Below, piece after piece: positions 34,660-43,347 of a stretch of DNA of 64,000 bases. The notes beneath the pieces were generated by a model. That model was not told the origin of the DNA and did no database searches. It saw only the letters and a list, made by a program, of their open reading frames with translations. The position numbers were made by a program, and so were the translations under genes. Source of the DNA: Pacificoceanicola sp048553275 (GTDB taxonomy: Bacteria; Pseudomonadota; Alphaproteobacteria; Rhodobacterales; Rhodobacteraceae); NCBI RefSeq assembly GCF_048553275.1, contig NZ_JBLZMW010000012.1:92454-156453 (forward strand). The letters are read 5' to 3'. Each line of letters opens with the position of its first letter. Within the stretch, counting starts at the first letter, position 1.

Positions 34660-35793
34660 CTATTCCGCGGCCTGCGCGCTTTGCGCCTCTGCGGCTTCGA
34701 TCTCCGCTGCCTTCTTCTCGACCTCTTCGACGATGTGATCGACCATCTGGTCGTTCGACATCTTGTGGCTTGCCTTGCCCGCCAGATAGACCATGCCGCT
34801 GCCAGCGCCGCCGCCGGTAAAGCCAACATCGGTCATCAACGCCTCTCCGGGGCCATTTACGACACAGCCAATGATCGACAGGCTCATGGGAGTTTTGATG
34901 TGTTCGAGACGCTTTTCGAGTGTCTCGACCGTCCTGATCACGTCAAACCCCTGCCGCGCACAGGACGGGCAGGAAATGATGTTCACGCCGCGATGGCGCA
35001 GACCGAGGCTCTTGAGGATATCATAGCCCACCTTGACCTCCTCGACCGGATCGGCCGACAGGCTCACGCGGATCGTATCGCCAAGGCCCATCCAGAGCAG
35101 GTTCCCAAGGCCGATGGCGCTCTTGATCGTACCGGACATCAGCCCGCCCGCTTCGGTGATGCCAAGGTGCAGCGGCGCGTCCGTCGCCTCCGAAAGGGCC
35201 TGGTAGGCCGCCGCCGAAAGGAAGACGTCAGACGCTTTCACGCTAATCTTGAATTCGTGAAAGTCGTTGTCCTGCAGGATCTTGATATGATCCAGACCGC
35301 TCTCGACCATGGCCTCGGGACACGGCTCTCCGTATTTTTCCAGCAGGTGCCGCTCAAGGCTCCCGGCATTCACGCCGATGCGCATCGAACAGTTGTGATC
35401 GCGGGCCGCTTTGATGACTTCGCGTACGCGGTCTTCGCTGCCGATGTTGCCCGGATTGATGCGCAGACAGGCGGCACCGGCCTCTGCGGCTTCGATGCCG
35501 CGTTTGTAATGAAAATGGATGTCCGCGACGATCGGCACGGGGCTCTCCCGAACGATCTCTTTAAGGGCACGGCTGCTGTCCTGATCCGGCACGGAGACGC
35601 GCACGATATCTGCGCCCGCCTCGGCAGCGGCCTGAACCTGTGCGATCGTGCCTTTGATATCCGTCGTGACCGTATTGGTCATGGTCTGCACCGAAATCGG
35701 CGCATCGCCGCCCACCGGAACGGACCCGACCATGATTTGACGCGATTTGCGCCGGTCTATGTTGCGCCACGGGCGCACAGGATTATGAGACAT
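34660..35793 (-). CDS. ispG: 4-hydroxy-3-methylbut-2-enyl diphosphate synthase (IspG/GcpE)
   Basis: 377 residues. Converts MEcPP to HMBPP in the MEP route to isoprenoids, using a [4Fe-4S] cluster. TIM-barrel N-terminal part (DIVRVSVPDQDSSRAL, VPIVADIHFHY, CLRINPGNIG); cluster ligands are the Cys pair of SCPSCARQGFD and the Cys of IGCVVNGPGEA, with the catalytic Glu just after. The C-terminal 20 residues are an Ala/Glu-rich tail (EKKAAEIEAAEAQSAQAAE). Starts ATGTCTCATAATCC; the RodZ-like gene lies 120 bases upstream on the same strand. Confidence 0.96.
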   Translation of the reverse strand: MSHNPVRPWRNIDRRKSRQIMVGSVPVGGDAPISVQTMTNTVTTDIKGTIAQVQAAAEAGADIVRVSVPDQDSSRALKEIVRESPVPIVADIHFHYKRGIEAAEAGAACLRINPGNIGSEDRVREVIKAARDHNCSMRIGVNAGSLERHLLEKYGEPCPEAMVESGLDHIKILQDNDFHEFKISVKASDVFLSAAAYQALSEATDAPLHLGITEAGGLMSGTIKSAIGLGNLLWMGLGDTIRVSLSADPVEEVKVGYDILKSLGLRHRGVNIISCPSCARQGFDVIRTVETLEKRLEHIKTPMSLSIIGCVVNGPGEALMTDVGFTGGGAGSGMVYLAGKASHKMSNDQMVDHIVEEVEKKAAEIEAAEAQSAQAAE

Positions 35794-35913
35794 TCGTTCC
35801 AGTCCATCCGTCTATGGCGCCAGCCCCGCCGGAACATGCCCGGCTCAACGCTTATGACGCTGCAATGATCACAATTCCGGTCATCGGACCCCTATCAGCC
35901 ACGCTGATCCGGA

Positions 35914-37566
35914 TCAATCCTGCACACCGGCCTGACCGGCGTTCAACTCGGCAACCACCTTCGCCAATTCGGTATGACGGGACAGATCGGTGGCGGCCAT
36001 CTTCTGCGTCACGTTGGAAACCGACAAAGCAAGATTGTCTGCAATCGCGCCGTTTTGTCCGTAAGGCCCGTAGGTTTGCCCATTGACCGCAAAAAAGACC
36101 GCGCCGGCGTCGCCGGTTCGGATGGTCGGCGGCGTCTCGGTCTGCGGTACATTATAAGTGTCGCCGCGCTGCATGATGGCCTCGAAAATCGTGGCGCCGG
36201 AGGGGGCCTTGACCCGCACCCAGGCATCGCGCGACGCGACAATGGTCACACCCGGGGTCGCAGCGGCCAGAACCTGCGGCTGCGGCACGGCGGCGGCGCC
36301 CGTGGCCTGCGCGCCGGCAAGCTGGGTCTGGCCGGAGGATGCGCCATTCAGCTTGGCCATGATCGGCGCAAGGTCGGCATCGTCCTGCGCGGTCACGGTG
36401 CCATAACCGGCGACAATCAACGCGCCATCGAGGGCGAGATCGTCGGTCACGGCGCCGCGCGGGCCTGCCGGGCCGTGCAGCGCGCCGTTGACGGCGAAAT
36501 AGATCGCGCTCGATTCACCAACCTTGATCACCGGATCGGTGGCGCCTGACGGCACCGGGAAAGTTTCGCCCGCGTTCAAAATGCCGGAGAACAGAACCGC
36601 GCCAGCCTCTTCCTTGACCTGCACCCAGGCCGGGCGTGCGGCGACGACGGTCACGCCATTTCCGGTCGCACCCACCTGCTGCGGGGCGCCGAAGCCGGGC
36701 GCAAGCGCGGCGGCGGCCAGAGCACTGTCCTGAACCTGTGGCAGACCTGCGGATCCTCCGGCACCGGCAAAGAGGCCACCGCTGTCGGGATCAAGCGTGG
36801 AAATCGGCGCGTCACGCGCAACCAGCACCGGCACATCAAGCGCCTGCGGCCGGTAGAGCCGGTCGAAGGCTTCGTTGCTTGGCGGGGTGAAGACACCGGC
36901 AACTCCAGCATTTTCCATCGCGGACTGGCCAAGCGGGTCGGGCGCCGAGGGCGCACGCGCCGCATCCAGCGGATCAAGCTCGCTCAGGACGACGGGCGTT
37001 TGTTCAACCGGCGACAGCTGCACACGCTGAACCTCTTGCAAGACCGCCCAACCGCCGTAGCCGATCCCGGCAATGAGCGCCAACAGGACCAAAGACGAGC
37101 CAACGGCACCGGGTTCGATCTGCGACAAAAAGCTGTCACTGGAGGGCGCAAACGGCATGTTCGGCTCGGCCAGCGGATCGCGCGCCTTGGGCTTTGCCGC
37201 CGCACCATCCAGCGGTTTGCGGATGATGGAGGCATCCTTGGACATGCCATGCGCGACGGAAAAACCGCTCTCGGCGCAAAAACCGGCGAAGGCCTCGTCC
37301 GGGTCCATACCAAGGTAGCGCGCATAAGAGCGCACGTATCCGGCAATGAAACCGGGGGTATCAAAAGCGGAAGGATCGCAATTCTCGATTGCGGCGATGT
37401 AACTGGCCTTGATGCGCAGTTCCCGCTGGACGTCCAGAAGCGATTTGCCCATGGTCGCGCGCTCACCGCGCATGACATCCCCGAGGCGCAGGGCAAAGTC
37501 GTCAAAACTCTGCGGTGCCTCGGACGCATCGGCCATAGGTTTTTTCTGGGATTTGCGCCCGATCAT
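35914..37566 (-). CDS. RodZ-like helix-turn-helix membrane protein with duplicated DUF4115
   Basis: 550 residues; ATG at 37566 used, ATG at 37536 (MADASEAPQS) equally possible. Cytoplasmic HTH_25 domain about 20-95 (LRLGDVMRGERATMGKSLLD, SYIAAIENCDPSAF, GYVRSYARYLGMDPDEA), membrane helix about 154-177, then periplasm. Two related blocks of about 75 residues follow at 305-380 and 440-516, each with VTxVAxRxAWVxVK, an acidic/glycine turn, FAVNG and GPxGxxGAxxDxLAL, so DUF4115 is present twice. RodZ links MreB to the rod-shape complex. The linker (180-300) is Pro/Ala-rich. Confidence 0.85.
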   Translation of the reverse strand: MIGRKSQKKPMADASEAPQSFDDFALRLGDVMRGERATMGKSLLDVQRELRIKASYIAAIENCDPSAFDTPGFIAGYVRSYARYLGMDPDEAFAGFCAESGFSVAHGMSKDASIIRKPLDGAAAKPKARDPLAEPNMPFAPSSDSFLSQIEPGAVGSSLVLLALIAGIGYGGWAVLQEVQRVQLSPVEQTPVVLSELDPLDAARAPSAPDPLGQSAMENAGVAGVFTPPSNEAFDRLYRPQALDVPVLVARDAPISTLDPDSGGLFAGAGGSAGLPQVQDSALAAAALAPGFGAPQQVGATGNGVTVVAARPAWVQVKEEAGAVLFSGILNAGETFPVPSGATDPVIKVGESSAIYFAVNGALHGPAGPRGAVTDDLALDGALIVAGYGTVTAQDDADLAPIMAKLNGASSGQTQLAGAQATGAAAVPQPQVLAAATPGVTIVASRDAWVRVKAPSGATIFEAIMQRGDTYNVPQTETPPTIRTGDAGAVFFAVNGQTYGPYGQNGAIADNLALSVSNVTQKMAATDLSRHTELAKVVAELNAGQAGVQD

Positions 37567-37692
37567 ACGGCCTGCCCCGTGCTGTCCATTGCTTGCCCCG
37601 TGTCTGCCCGTCCCCGGCCGTCACGATTCGTGTGCGGCCGTTATTGTTGGCAGGTTAACACAGCGCAAGCAATTTGACAGGATTTCCCTTGG

Positions 37693-38916
37693 TTAACCGG
37701 CCATTTCGGCACGATTCAGCGCACAATGGCTCCAAAGGTCATCCATCGCCTTGACCAGGTGATCCATCTCTTTCGGACCATGGACCGGCGAAGGGGTAAA
37801 GCGCAGACGCTCGGTTCCGCGCGGCACGGTCGGGAAGTTGATCGGCTGAACATAGATGCCGTAGCCATCCAGCAGCATGTCGGACAACTTCTTGGTGTGC
37901 ACCGGATCGCCAACGATCACCGGCACGATGTGACTGCCGTGGTCGATGATCGGCAAACCCATCCCTTTAAGGCGCAATTTCAGGATCTTGGCCTGGGTCA
38001 TGTGCCGCTCGCGCAGCGCCTGATCGGTCTTGAGATGCGCCACGGATGCGGCAGCACCGGCAGCAACCGCTGGCGGCAAGGAGGTGGTAAAGATGAACCC
38101 CGGCGCATAGGAACGGATGGCATCGCACATCTTTGCGGAAGCGGCGATATACCCGCCCATCACGCCAAAGGCCTTGGCCAGTGTCCCGTTAATGATGTCG
38201 ATGCGCTGCATCAGCCCGTCGCGCTCGGCAACACCAGCACCGCGCGGGCCGTACATGCCGACGGCGTGCACTTCGTCGATGTAAGTCAGGGCGCCGAATT
38301 CGTCCGCGAGATCGCAAATCGCCTCGATCGGGCCGAAATCGCCATCCATGGAATAGACCGATTCGAAGGCAATAAGCTTCGGCGCGGCGGGATCATCGGC
38401 CTCAAGCTTGGCCCTCAGGTCGGCCAGGTCGTTGTGCTTGAAGATGCGCTTGGCCCCGCCGTTGCGGCGAATGCCCTCGATCATCGAGGCGTGATTGAGT
38501 TCGTCGGAATAGATGATCAGCCCCGGAAAAAGCTTGGGCAGCGTGCTCAGCGTCGCATCGTTGGCAATATAGGCAGAAGTGAACAGCAGCGCCGCTTCCT
38601 TGCCGTGCAGATCGGCCAGCTCGGCTTCCAGGCGCTTGTGATACACAGTGGTGCCGGAAATGTTCCGCGTGCCGCCGGAGCCGGCGCCCGTTGCGTCGAT
38701 GGCCTCATGCATCGCGGCCAGAACAACGGGATGCTGTCCCATGCCAAGATAGTCGTTGCCGCACCAGACGGTAATCGGCTGCTCGCTGCCATCTTCCTTG
38801 CGCCAGGTGGCATGCGGGAACTGGCCGTTCTGCCGTTCGATGTCGATAAACGTGCGATAACGGCCTTCCTCGTGCAGACGGTTCAGGGCAGTGTCGAGTT
38901 TCGCGGTGTAGTCCAC
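37693..38916 (-). CDS. hemA: 5-aminolevulinate synthase
   Basis: 407 residues, the usual length in alphaproteobacteria. Condenses glycine and succinyl-CoA to 5-aminolevulinate (C4 pathway), the committed step to haem and, in phototrophic relatives, bacteriochlorophyll. PLP fold type I: WCGNDYLGMGQHP at the N-terminus, GSGGTRNISGT, DELNHASMIEGIR, ESVYSMDGDFGP, YIDEVHAVGMYG and GTLAKAFGVMGGY with the Schiff-base Lys. A strong AAGGAGGAG precedes the ATG. An FNR-type box lies about 160 bases upstream, on the shared side of the divergent SMR-like gene. Confidence 0.97.
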   Translation of the reverse strand: MDYTAKLDTALNRLHEEGRYRTFIDIERQNGQFPHATWRKEDGSEQPITVWCGNDYLGMGQHPVVLAAMHEAIDATGAGSGGTRNISGTTVYHKRLEAELADLHGKEAALLFTSAYIANDATLSTLPKLFPGLIIYSDELNHASMIEGIRRNGGAKRIFKHNDLADLRAKLEADDPAAPKLIAFESVYSMDGDFGPIEAICDLADEFGALTYIDEVHAVGMYGPRGAGVAERDGLMQRIDIINGTLAKAFGVMGGYIAASAKMCDAIRSYAPGFIFTTSLPPAVAAGAAASVAHLKTDQALRERHMTQAKILKLRLKGMGLPIIDHGSHIVPVIVGDPVHTKKLSDMLLDGYGIYVQPINFPTVPRGTERLRFTPSPVHGPKEMDHLVKAMDDLWSHCALNRAEMAG

Positions 38917-39361
38917 CGAACTCCTCCTTCTTCTTCCGGGCCTTGATGATCAGGGCCATGGCCGTTTCTGCGGGCTTCGGTTCTCTGCGATATTCTCCGC
39001 ATTCAAGTTCGTGAATACCTAAAGCCCACTTTCCAATATGTCCACCGTTTAGAACCGGACTAAGCGTCGCAGCTTTGACAGAGATCAAATACACGAGGGT
39101 CTATTGACCGCCGTGGGATCAAAATGGCGCATATCGGAAACAGGTTTCCGCATCCCTGCCCATCCTGCCCTCGTCCCTTCCATCCACAGTGTCGCATGGT
39201 TTGAACCGGTTTTGGCCCGGGACCTTGGTGCCATCCCATGGCAGCCCCACAAGGCGGGTATACCGGACTGTACCGATCGCATTCGGCCCGTCACCATGGG
39301 GGAATTAAAGTATTTTTCAGCGATGACTTTTCACCACCATCAATTCTTGTCTGGATATCCG
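38917..39361. other. Intergenic region between hemA and the SMR-like gene
   Basis: 445 bases between divergent starts. It holds the hemA leader, the FNR-type box at 39075-39088 and, from about 39100, sequence open in the rightward frame of the next gene but with no coding signature. No RNA gene was recognised. Confidence 0.5.
39075..39088. promoter_or_regulatory. FNR/FnrL-type box upstream of hemA
   Basis: TTGAC-AGAG-ATCAA matches the TTGAT-N4-ATCAA consensus at nine of ten positions. FnrL control of hemA under low oxygen is known in Rhodobacter, so this is probably the binding site. A CATATT -10 candidate on the minus strand at 39035-39040 would place the box about 50 bases upstream of the start of transcription. 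Confidence 0.7.
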
Positions 39362-39694
39362 ATGAATTTCGTATCCCTGTCGCCATCGCTTGCCATCCCC
39401 ATCGTCATCGCAACAGCCGCCGGCTACGCGCTCGCTACGGTCGGGATGAAATCAGCAGCAGAGGGCAACGCCCAGTTTGGTTTGAGCGTCGCAATCTGCG
39501 GTTTTGCCATCGCCTTGATCGCGGAAATTCTCCTGATGCGTCGGTTCGACGTCTCGATCGTCTATGTCTCGATCATCGCCGCCGAAACCGTGCTTGTCCT
39601 CGCCTATGCTCACCACATCGGTGAAGGGTTGGGCCTGCGGCAAATGGCCGGCGCGCTCCTGGTCATCGGGGGAATTGCGCTCGTCACGCATTGA
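39362..39694 (+). CDS. Small four-helix membrane protein, SMR-like
   Basis: 110 residues from ATG at 39362 (MNFVSLSPSLAIPIVIA); no strong ribosome-binding site helps, and in-frame ATGs upstream (39323, 39296) exist. Four hydrophobic helices with short turns, the size and layout of small multidrug resistance proteins: SLAIPIVIATAAGYALATVG, FGLSVAICGFAIALIAEIL, VSIVYVSIIAAETVLVLAYA, LGLRQMAGALLVIGGIALV. The membrane Glu that EmrE uses to bind drug and proton (helix 1) is replaced by Ala/Gly, unlike the typical SMR gene at 60.1 kb. Transport role uncertain. Confidence 0.7.
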   Translation: MNFVSLSPSLAIPIVIATAAGYALATVGMKSAAEGNAQFGLSVAICGFAIALIAEILLMRRFDVSIVYVSIIAAETVLVLAYAHHIGEGLGLRQMAGALLVIGGIALVTH

Positions 39695-39767
39695 GCCCCG
39701 GTCGCTCTGGACAGTGCCCACTCCGATGGTAGGCTCCGCGCGCAAAGACCACAGGAGCCCAAAACCG

Positions 39768-41141
39768 ATGTCCCTCGACCCCGTTCTTTCCCGAATCGAC
39801 GCCGATCTGCCCGCCGCAATGGACCGGTTGTTCGACCTGCTGCGCATCCCGTCGATCTCGACCGACCCGGCGTACAAGGCCGAGTGCGACCGTGCGGCCG
39901 ACTGGCTTGTCGCCGATCTTGCCAGCTTTGGCATCAAGGCCAGCAAACGCCAGACCCCCGGTCACCCGATGGTCGTCGGCCATGTCGCGGGCGACGGCCC
40001 GCATGTGCTGTTCTACGGCCATTACGATGTACAGCCCGTCGATCCGCTCGACCTCTGGGACCGCGATCCTTTTGACCCCGCGATCGAAGAGACCGCCAAG
40101 GGCAAGGTGATCCGCGCCCGCGGCGCGTCCGACGACAAAGGCCAGCTGATGACCTTCGTCGAGGCCTGCCGCGCCTGGTCGGCGGAAAATGGCGCCCTGC
40201 CCTGCTCCATCACCTTCTTCTTCGAGGGCGAAGAGGAATCCGGCTCCCCCTCGCTGATCCCTTTCCTGAAGGAAAACGCGGAAGAGCTGAAAGCCGACGT
40301 CGCGCTGATCTGCGACACCGGCCTCTTCGAATCGAAGGTGCCTTCGATCATGACCCAGCTGCGCGGCCTGTGCGGCGAGGAAATCACGCTCACCGGACCG
40401 TCCAAGGACCTGCACTCGGGGATGTACGGCGGCCCGTCGATGAATCCGCTCCGCGTCCTGACCAGAATCCTCGGCAATCTGCATAACGATCAAGGCCGCA
40501 TTCAGGTGCCGCATTTCTATGACGGCGTACCGGAACTGGAACCGGAGATTGCCAAACAATGGCAGGCGCTCGGCTTTGATCACAGCGCATTCCTGGGCGA
40601 TGTCGGCCTGTCGGAGCCCGCCGGTGAGCAGGAGCGCAGCGCGCTCGAAATGATCTGGTCCCGCCCCACCGCAGAGATCAATGGCATGATTGGCGGCTAC
40701 ACAGGCGAGGGCTTCAAGACCGTTCTGCCGTCAAAAGCCCGCGCCAAAGTCAGCTTCCGCCTCGTCGGCCAGCAGGACCCGCATGCGATTCGCGAAAACT
40801 TCCGGACCTGGGTTCAGGCGCAACTGCCCGCCGATGTCACCGCAGAATTCCACGCGCACGGCGCCTCCCCGGCCAGCCAAATGGCCACAACGCACCCCGC
40901 ATTCGAGGCGGCGCGCGGTGTGCTGGGCGCGGAATGGGGCCACGAGGCAGCCTTTACCGGCTGCGGCGGCTCAATCCCCGTGGCGGGCTATTTCAAATCT
41001 ATACTGGGCATGGACACGATGCTGGTCGGCTGGGCCAAGGACGACGATCAGATTCACTCCCCGAACGAGAAATATGACGTCGAGAGCTTCCACAAGGGTA
41101 TCCGCAGCTGGGCGCGAATCCTCGACGTAATCTCAAAGTAA
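39768..41141 (+). CDS. M20 family dipeptidase/peptidase
   Basis: 457 residues from ATG at 39768, preceded by AGGAG. Two-zinc metallopeptidase of the ArgE/DapE/CNDP family: LFYGHYDVQPVDP gives His and Asp, RGASDDKGQ the bridging Asp, FFFEGEEESGS the catalytic and binding Glu, ALICDTGLF a further Asp, and the C-terminal DDDQIHSPNEKY the last His. LHSGMYGGP is in the lid/dimerisation domain. Probably cleaves dipeptides or N-acyl amino acids in the cytoplasm. Converges on sufE with a dispersed inverted repeat in the gap. Confidence 0.92.
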   Translation: MSLDPVLSRIDADLPAAMDRLFDLLRIPSISTDPAYKAECDRAADWLVADLASFGIKASKRQTPGHPMVVGHVAGDGPHVLFYGHYDVQPVDPLDLWDRDPFDPAIEETAKGKVIRARGASDDKGQLMTFVEACRAWSAENGALPCSITFFFEGEEESGSPSLIPFLKENAEELKADVALICDTGLFESKVPSIMTQLRGLCGEEITLTGPSKDLHSGMYGGPSMNPLRVLTRILGNLHNDQGRIQVPHFYDGVPELEPEIAKQWQALGFDHSAFLGDVGLSEPAGEQERSALEMIWSRPTAEINGMIGGYTGEGFKTVLPSKARAKVSFRLVGQQDPHAIRENFRTWVQAQLPADVTAEFHAHGASPASQMATTHPAFEAARGVLGAEWGHEAAFTGCGGSIPVAGYFKSILGMDTMLVGWAKDDDQIHSPNEKYDVESFHKGIRSWARILDVISK

Positions 41142-41157
41142 TCGGCCTCGTGTTTTT

Positions 41158-41220
41158 GGATATTTGAACAGAGAAGAAACTGGAACCGCTGCCCCGGCTT
41201 CTTCTCTGTTTCGAATATCC
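41158..41220. repeat. 63-bp imperfect inverted repeat, copy 2
   Basis: Same length and arms as the copy at 4034-4096 (GGATATTTGAACAGAGAAGAA left arm identical over 21 bases; right arm TTCTTCTCTG-4 nt-AATATCC) and the same CCGCCGGAGGC tail. Lies between converging M20 peptidase and sufE genes. Confidence 0.8.
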
Positions 41221-41266
41221 CCGCCGGAGGCTCCACCATCAGCCACCGGCACTGCCTAATGATGCG

Positions 41267-41677
41267 TCAGAGCGCCGATGTGGCCTGCTCCCTTATACGC
41301 TCGATCATGGCGCGCAGACCGTTGGAGCGCTGCGCCGACAGGTGGTCATGCAGCCCGAGCCGACCAAGCTCGCCGCGGGCGTCGATCTGGGCAACCTCGG
41401 CGACAGGCACACCGTCATAGAGCCGGTGCAACAACGCGATCAGCCCGCGCACGATCATCGCATCACTTTCGCCTTGAAAATGATAGACGCCGTCGTCGAT
41501 CTGTGGATGCAACCAGACCTGGCTGGCGCAGCCATCGACCTTGGTTGCCGGCACCTTGAGCGCGTCGGGCAGCGGATCCATGGCCTTGCCCATTTCGATC
41601 ACCATGCGATAGCGATCCTCCCAGTCATCGAGGAACTCGAAATCCTCGACCACCTCTTCGAATGCTGCCTGTGCCAT
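41267..41677 (-). CDS. sufE: SufE-like cysteine desulfuration protein
   Basis: 136 residues. Accepts the persulfide sulfur from SufS and passes it to the Fe-S scaffold. The catalytic Cys is in TKVDGCASQVWL, the strongest family motif; FLDDWEDRYRMVIEMGK at the N-terminus and the GLIALLHRLYDG helix complete the fold. No other suf gene is in the window. Converges on the M20 peptidase gene. Confidence 0.93.
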   Translation of the reverse strand: MAQAAFEEVVEDFEFLDDWEDRYRMVIEMGKAMDPLPDALKVPATKVDGCASQVWLHPQIDDGVYHFQGESDAMIVRGLIALLHRLYDGVPVAEVAQIDARGELGRLGLHDHLSAQRSNGLRAMIERIREQATSAL

Positions 41678-41798
41678 TTGCCGAACTCCTTTGCGAGGGA
41701 GTTAGGCAACGCAGGCGCAAAGGTCCAGTGCTTGCGACTTTTCAAGCGCCCGCATTTGGGTTAACTCAGGTCAACGGCAGGCAACGGGCGGCTTTCGC

Positions 41799-42302
41799 AT
41801 GAAGAAATCAATTTCGGTTCTGGTTCTTTCGGCCCTTGTGCTGACCAGCTGTGGCAGCATGCGCGAGTCGCGACTCAATCCCTTCAACTGGTTTGGCCGC
41901 AGCACGGCACAGCCCGTGGTTACCGAGGGCGAGGTCAATCCGCTGATCCCACGCCGCCGCGTTTCCATCTTTCGGGACAACCAGCCCGAAGCCTACAATG
42001 GCTCTCTTGTTGGTGAGGTCACCGAATTGCTGATCGAGCGCCGACCCGGTGGCGCCATCATCCGTGCGACCGCGATCACCGATCGTCAGGGGCCATTCGA
42101 GCTGCGCCTCGTGAAGGTGGACGCTGAAAGCGATGCGGACACGCTGACCTATGATTTCCGCGCCCTGCAGATCCCCGGCCCGCGCGGCTCGGACTTGTCC
42201 CGGACCTATACGGCAGCGCTTTGGCTGACCGATCAGGATCTTTTTGGCATCCGCGAAATTCGCGTCAAAAGCCGCCGCACCGTTCGCACCTCGCGCCGCT
42301 GA
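41799..42302 (+). CDS. Lipoprotein of unknown function
   Basis: 167 residues. Signal peptide with a lipobox (LTSCGS), so the mature protein starts at a lipidated Cys near residue 18 and is anchored in the outer or inner membrane. The mature part is short, polar and probably beta-rich; RRRVSIFRDNQPEAYNGSLVGEV and ELLIERRPGGAIIRATAITDRQGP are conserved-looking. No enzymatic motif. Followed by bolA in the same direction but after a 129-base gap. The family is not one I can name. Confidence 0.75.
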   Translation: MKKSISVLVLSALVLTSCGSMRESRLNPFNWFGRSTAQPVVTEGEVNPLIPRRRVSIFRDNQPEAYNGSLVGEVTELLIERRPGGAIIRATAITDRQGPFELRLVKVDAESDADTLTYDFRALQIPGPRGSDLSRTYTAALWLTDQDLFGIREIRVKSRRTVRTSRR

Positions 42303-42431
42303 TCCGGCGCCCGTCGGTTGCACAGCCTGCCGCATCCTGCGCGGCCGCTCGGGCAGATTGGCTTGCACCCGCGCTCCTGGCGCACTACCTCTTGTGCCAG
42401 CAATCAGTGAAACACCATGGAGACACACGGC

Positions 42432-42668
42432 ATGCCGATGGAGCGCCACGAAATCGAACAACTCCTGCGCGAGACCTTCCCGGATGCTCAGATTCAGATC
42501 GGTGGCGATGATGGCGTGCACATGTCGGCCATGGTCATCGACGAAAGCTTTCGCGGCAAGAATCGCGTCCAGCAGCAGCGCGCCGTTTATGCCGCCCTCA
42601 AGGGCAGAATGGACGGCCCCTCCGGCGAGCTTCACGCCCTTGCCCTGACCACCCGGGCGCCGGACTGA
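42432..42668 (+). CDS. bolA: BolA family protein
   Basis: 78 residues from ATG at 42432 (MPMERHEIEQLLRETF), the usual family start; ATG at 42417 is also possible. BolA proteins bind a [2Fe-2S] cluster together with monothiol glutaredoxins. HMSAMVIDESFRGKNRVQQQRAVYAAL is the class II KH-like core. The monothiol glutaredoxin gene grxD lies two genes downstream, so the usual BolA-Grx4 pair is present in one operon, in iron sensing or Fe-S traffic. Confidence 0.88.
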   Translation: MPMERHEIEQLLRETFPDAQIQIGGDDGVHMSAMVIDESFRGKNRVQQQRAVYAALKGRMDGPSGELHALALTTRAPD

Positions 42669-42669
42669 C

Positions 42670-42912
42670 ATGGACCCGGTTGCGCTGATCCTGATCCTGC
42701 TGGTTCTGATCGCCGTCGCGGCGGCGGCGCTCGCGGTGGTCAATCAGCGCCGAAATCCGGGCAGCCGGGGCAGCGAGCCGGGCACAGGCTTTCACGAACT
42801 GCATTCCGATTATCAATCCGGGGTCGGCGGCGGAGAAAACCAGTCATGGAAAATCCCCCGCGATCCACAGGACTACGCCAAACTCTTCATACCGAAGGAC
42901 GCAAGCCAATGA
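42670..42912 (+). CDS. Small single-pass membrane protein
   Basis: 80 residues, starting one base after the bolA stop and overlapping grxD by four bases (ATGA), so it is translated as part of the operon. One membrane helix (VALILILLVLIAVAAAALAVV) then a polar cytoplasmic tail with SWKIPRDPQDYAKLFIPKD. Not a recognised family; small proteins of this shape sit between bolA and grxD in related genomes as far as I recall, so it may be a conserved member of the pair. Function unknown. Confidence 0.75.
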   Translation: MDPVALILILLVLIAVAAAALAVVNQRRNPGSRGSEPGTGFHELHSDYQSGVGGGENQSWKIPRDPQDYAKLFIPKDASQ

Positions 42913-43271
42913 GCGACGCAAAGACGCAGATCGACGAGACCGTCAAATCCAACGACGTGGTGTTGTACATGAAGGGCACCAAATCCATGCCGCAATGCGG
43001 GTTCTCCAGCCGTGTGGCCGGAGTTTTGAATTACATGGCCGTGGATTACACGGATGTGAACGTTCTCGAAAACGACCAGATCCGCCAAGGGATCAAGGAA
43101 TACTCGGAGTGGCCCACCATTCCGCAGCTCTACGTCAAGGGCGAGTTTGTTGGCGGCTGTGACATCATCACGGAGATGACCCTCTCCGGAGAGCTTGACG
43201 AGCTGTTCGAGACCAATGGCGTGTCCTACGACAAGAGCGCGGCAGAAAAGATCCGCGAAGCCAACGCCTGA
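42909..43271 (+). CDS. grxD: Monothiol glutaredoxin (Grx4 type)
   Basis: 120 residues from ATG at 42909. CGFS active site in MPQCGFSSRVAG, WPTIPQLYVKGEFVGGCDI (cis-Pro and glutathione-binding) and YMKGTKSMPQ define the Grx4/Grx5 type, which carries a [2Fe-2S] cluster with glutathione and BolA rather than reducing disulfides. Upstream partner bolA is in the same operon. A strong terminator begins 26 bases after the stop. Confidence 0.95.
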   Translation: MSDAKTQIDETVKSNDVVLYMKGTKSMPQCGFSSRVAGVLNYMAVDYTDVNVLENDQIRQGIKEYSEWPTIPQLYVKGEFVGGCDIITEMTLSGELDELFETNGVSYDKSAAEKIREANA

Positions 43272-43296
43272 TCCCGGCCTCACAAGCCCGAGACGT

Positions 43297-43327
43297 AAAA
43301 AGCGCCCCCCCATCGAGGGGCGCTTTT
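43297..43327. terminator. Bidirectional terminator between grxD and zapA
   Basis: AAAAGCGCCCC pairs with GGGGCGCTTTT over an 8-base loop, with A and T runs on both sides, for the two converging operons. Confidence 0.92.
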
Positions 43328-43347
43328 ATTTACTTGCCATAGGCTTG

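Noticed and set aside
39104..39361. 86-residue upstream extension of the SMR-like protein
   Set aside because: No signal, domain or ribosome-binding site; it crosses the region next to the FNR-type box. The four helices are complete without it.
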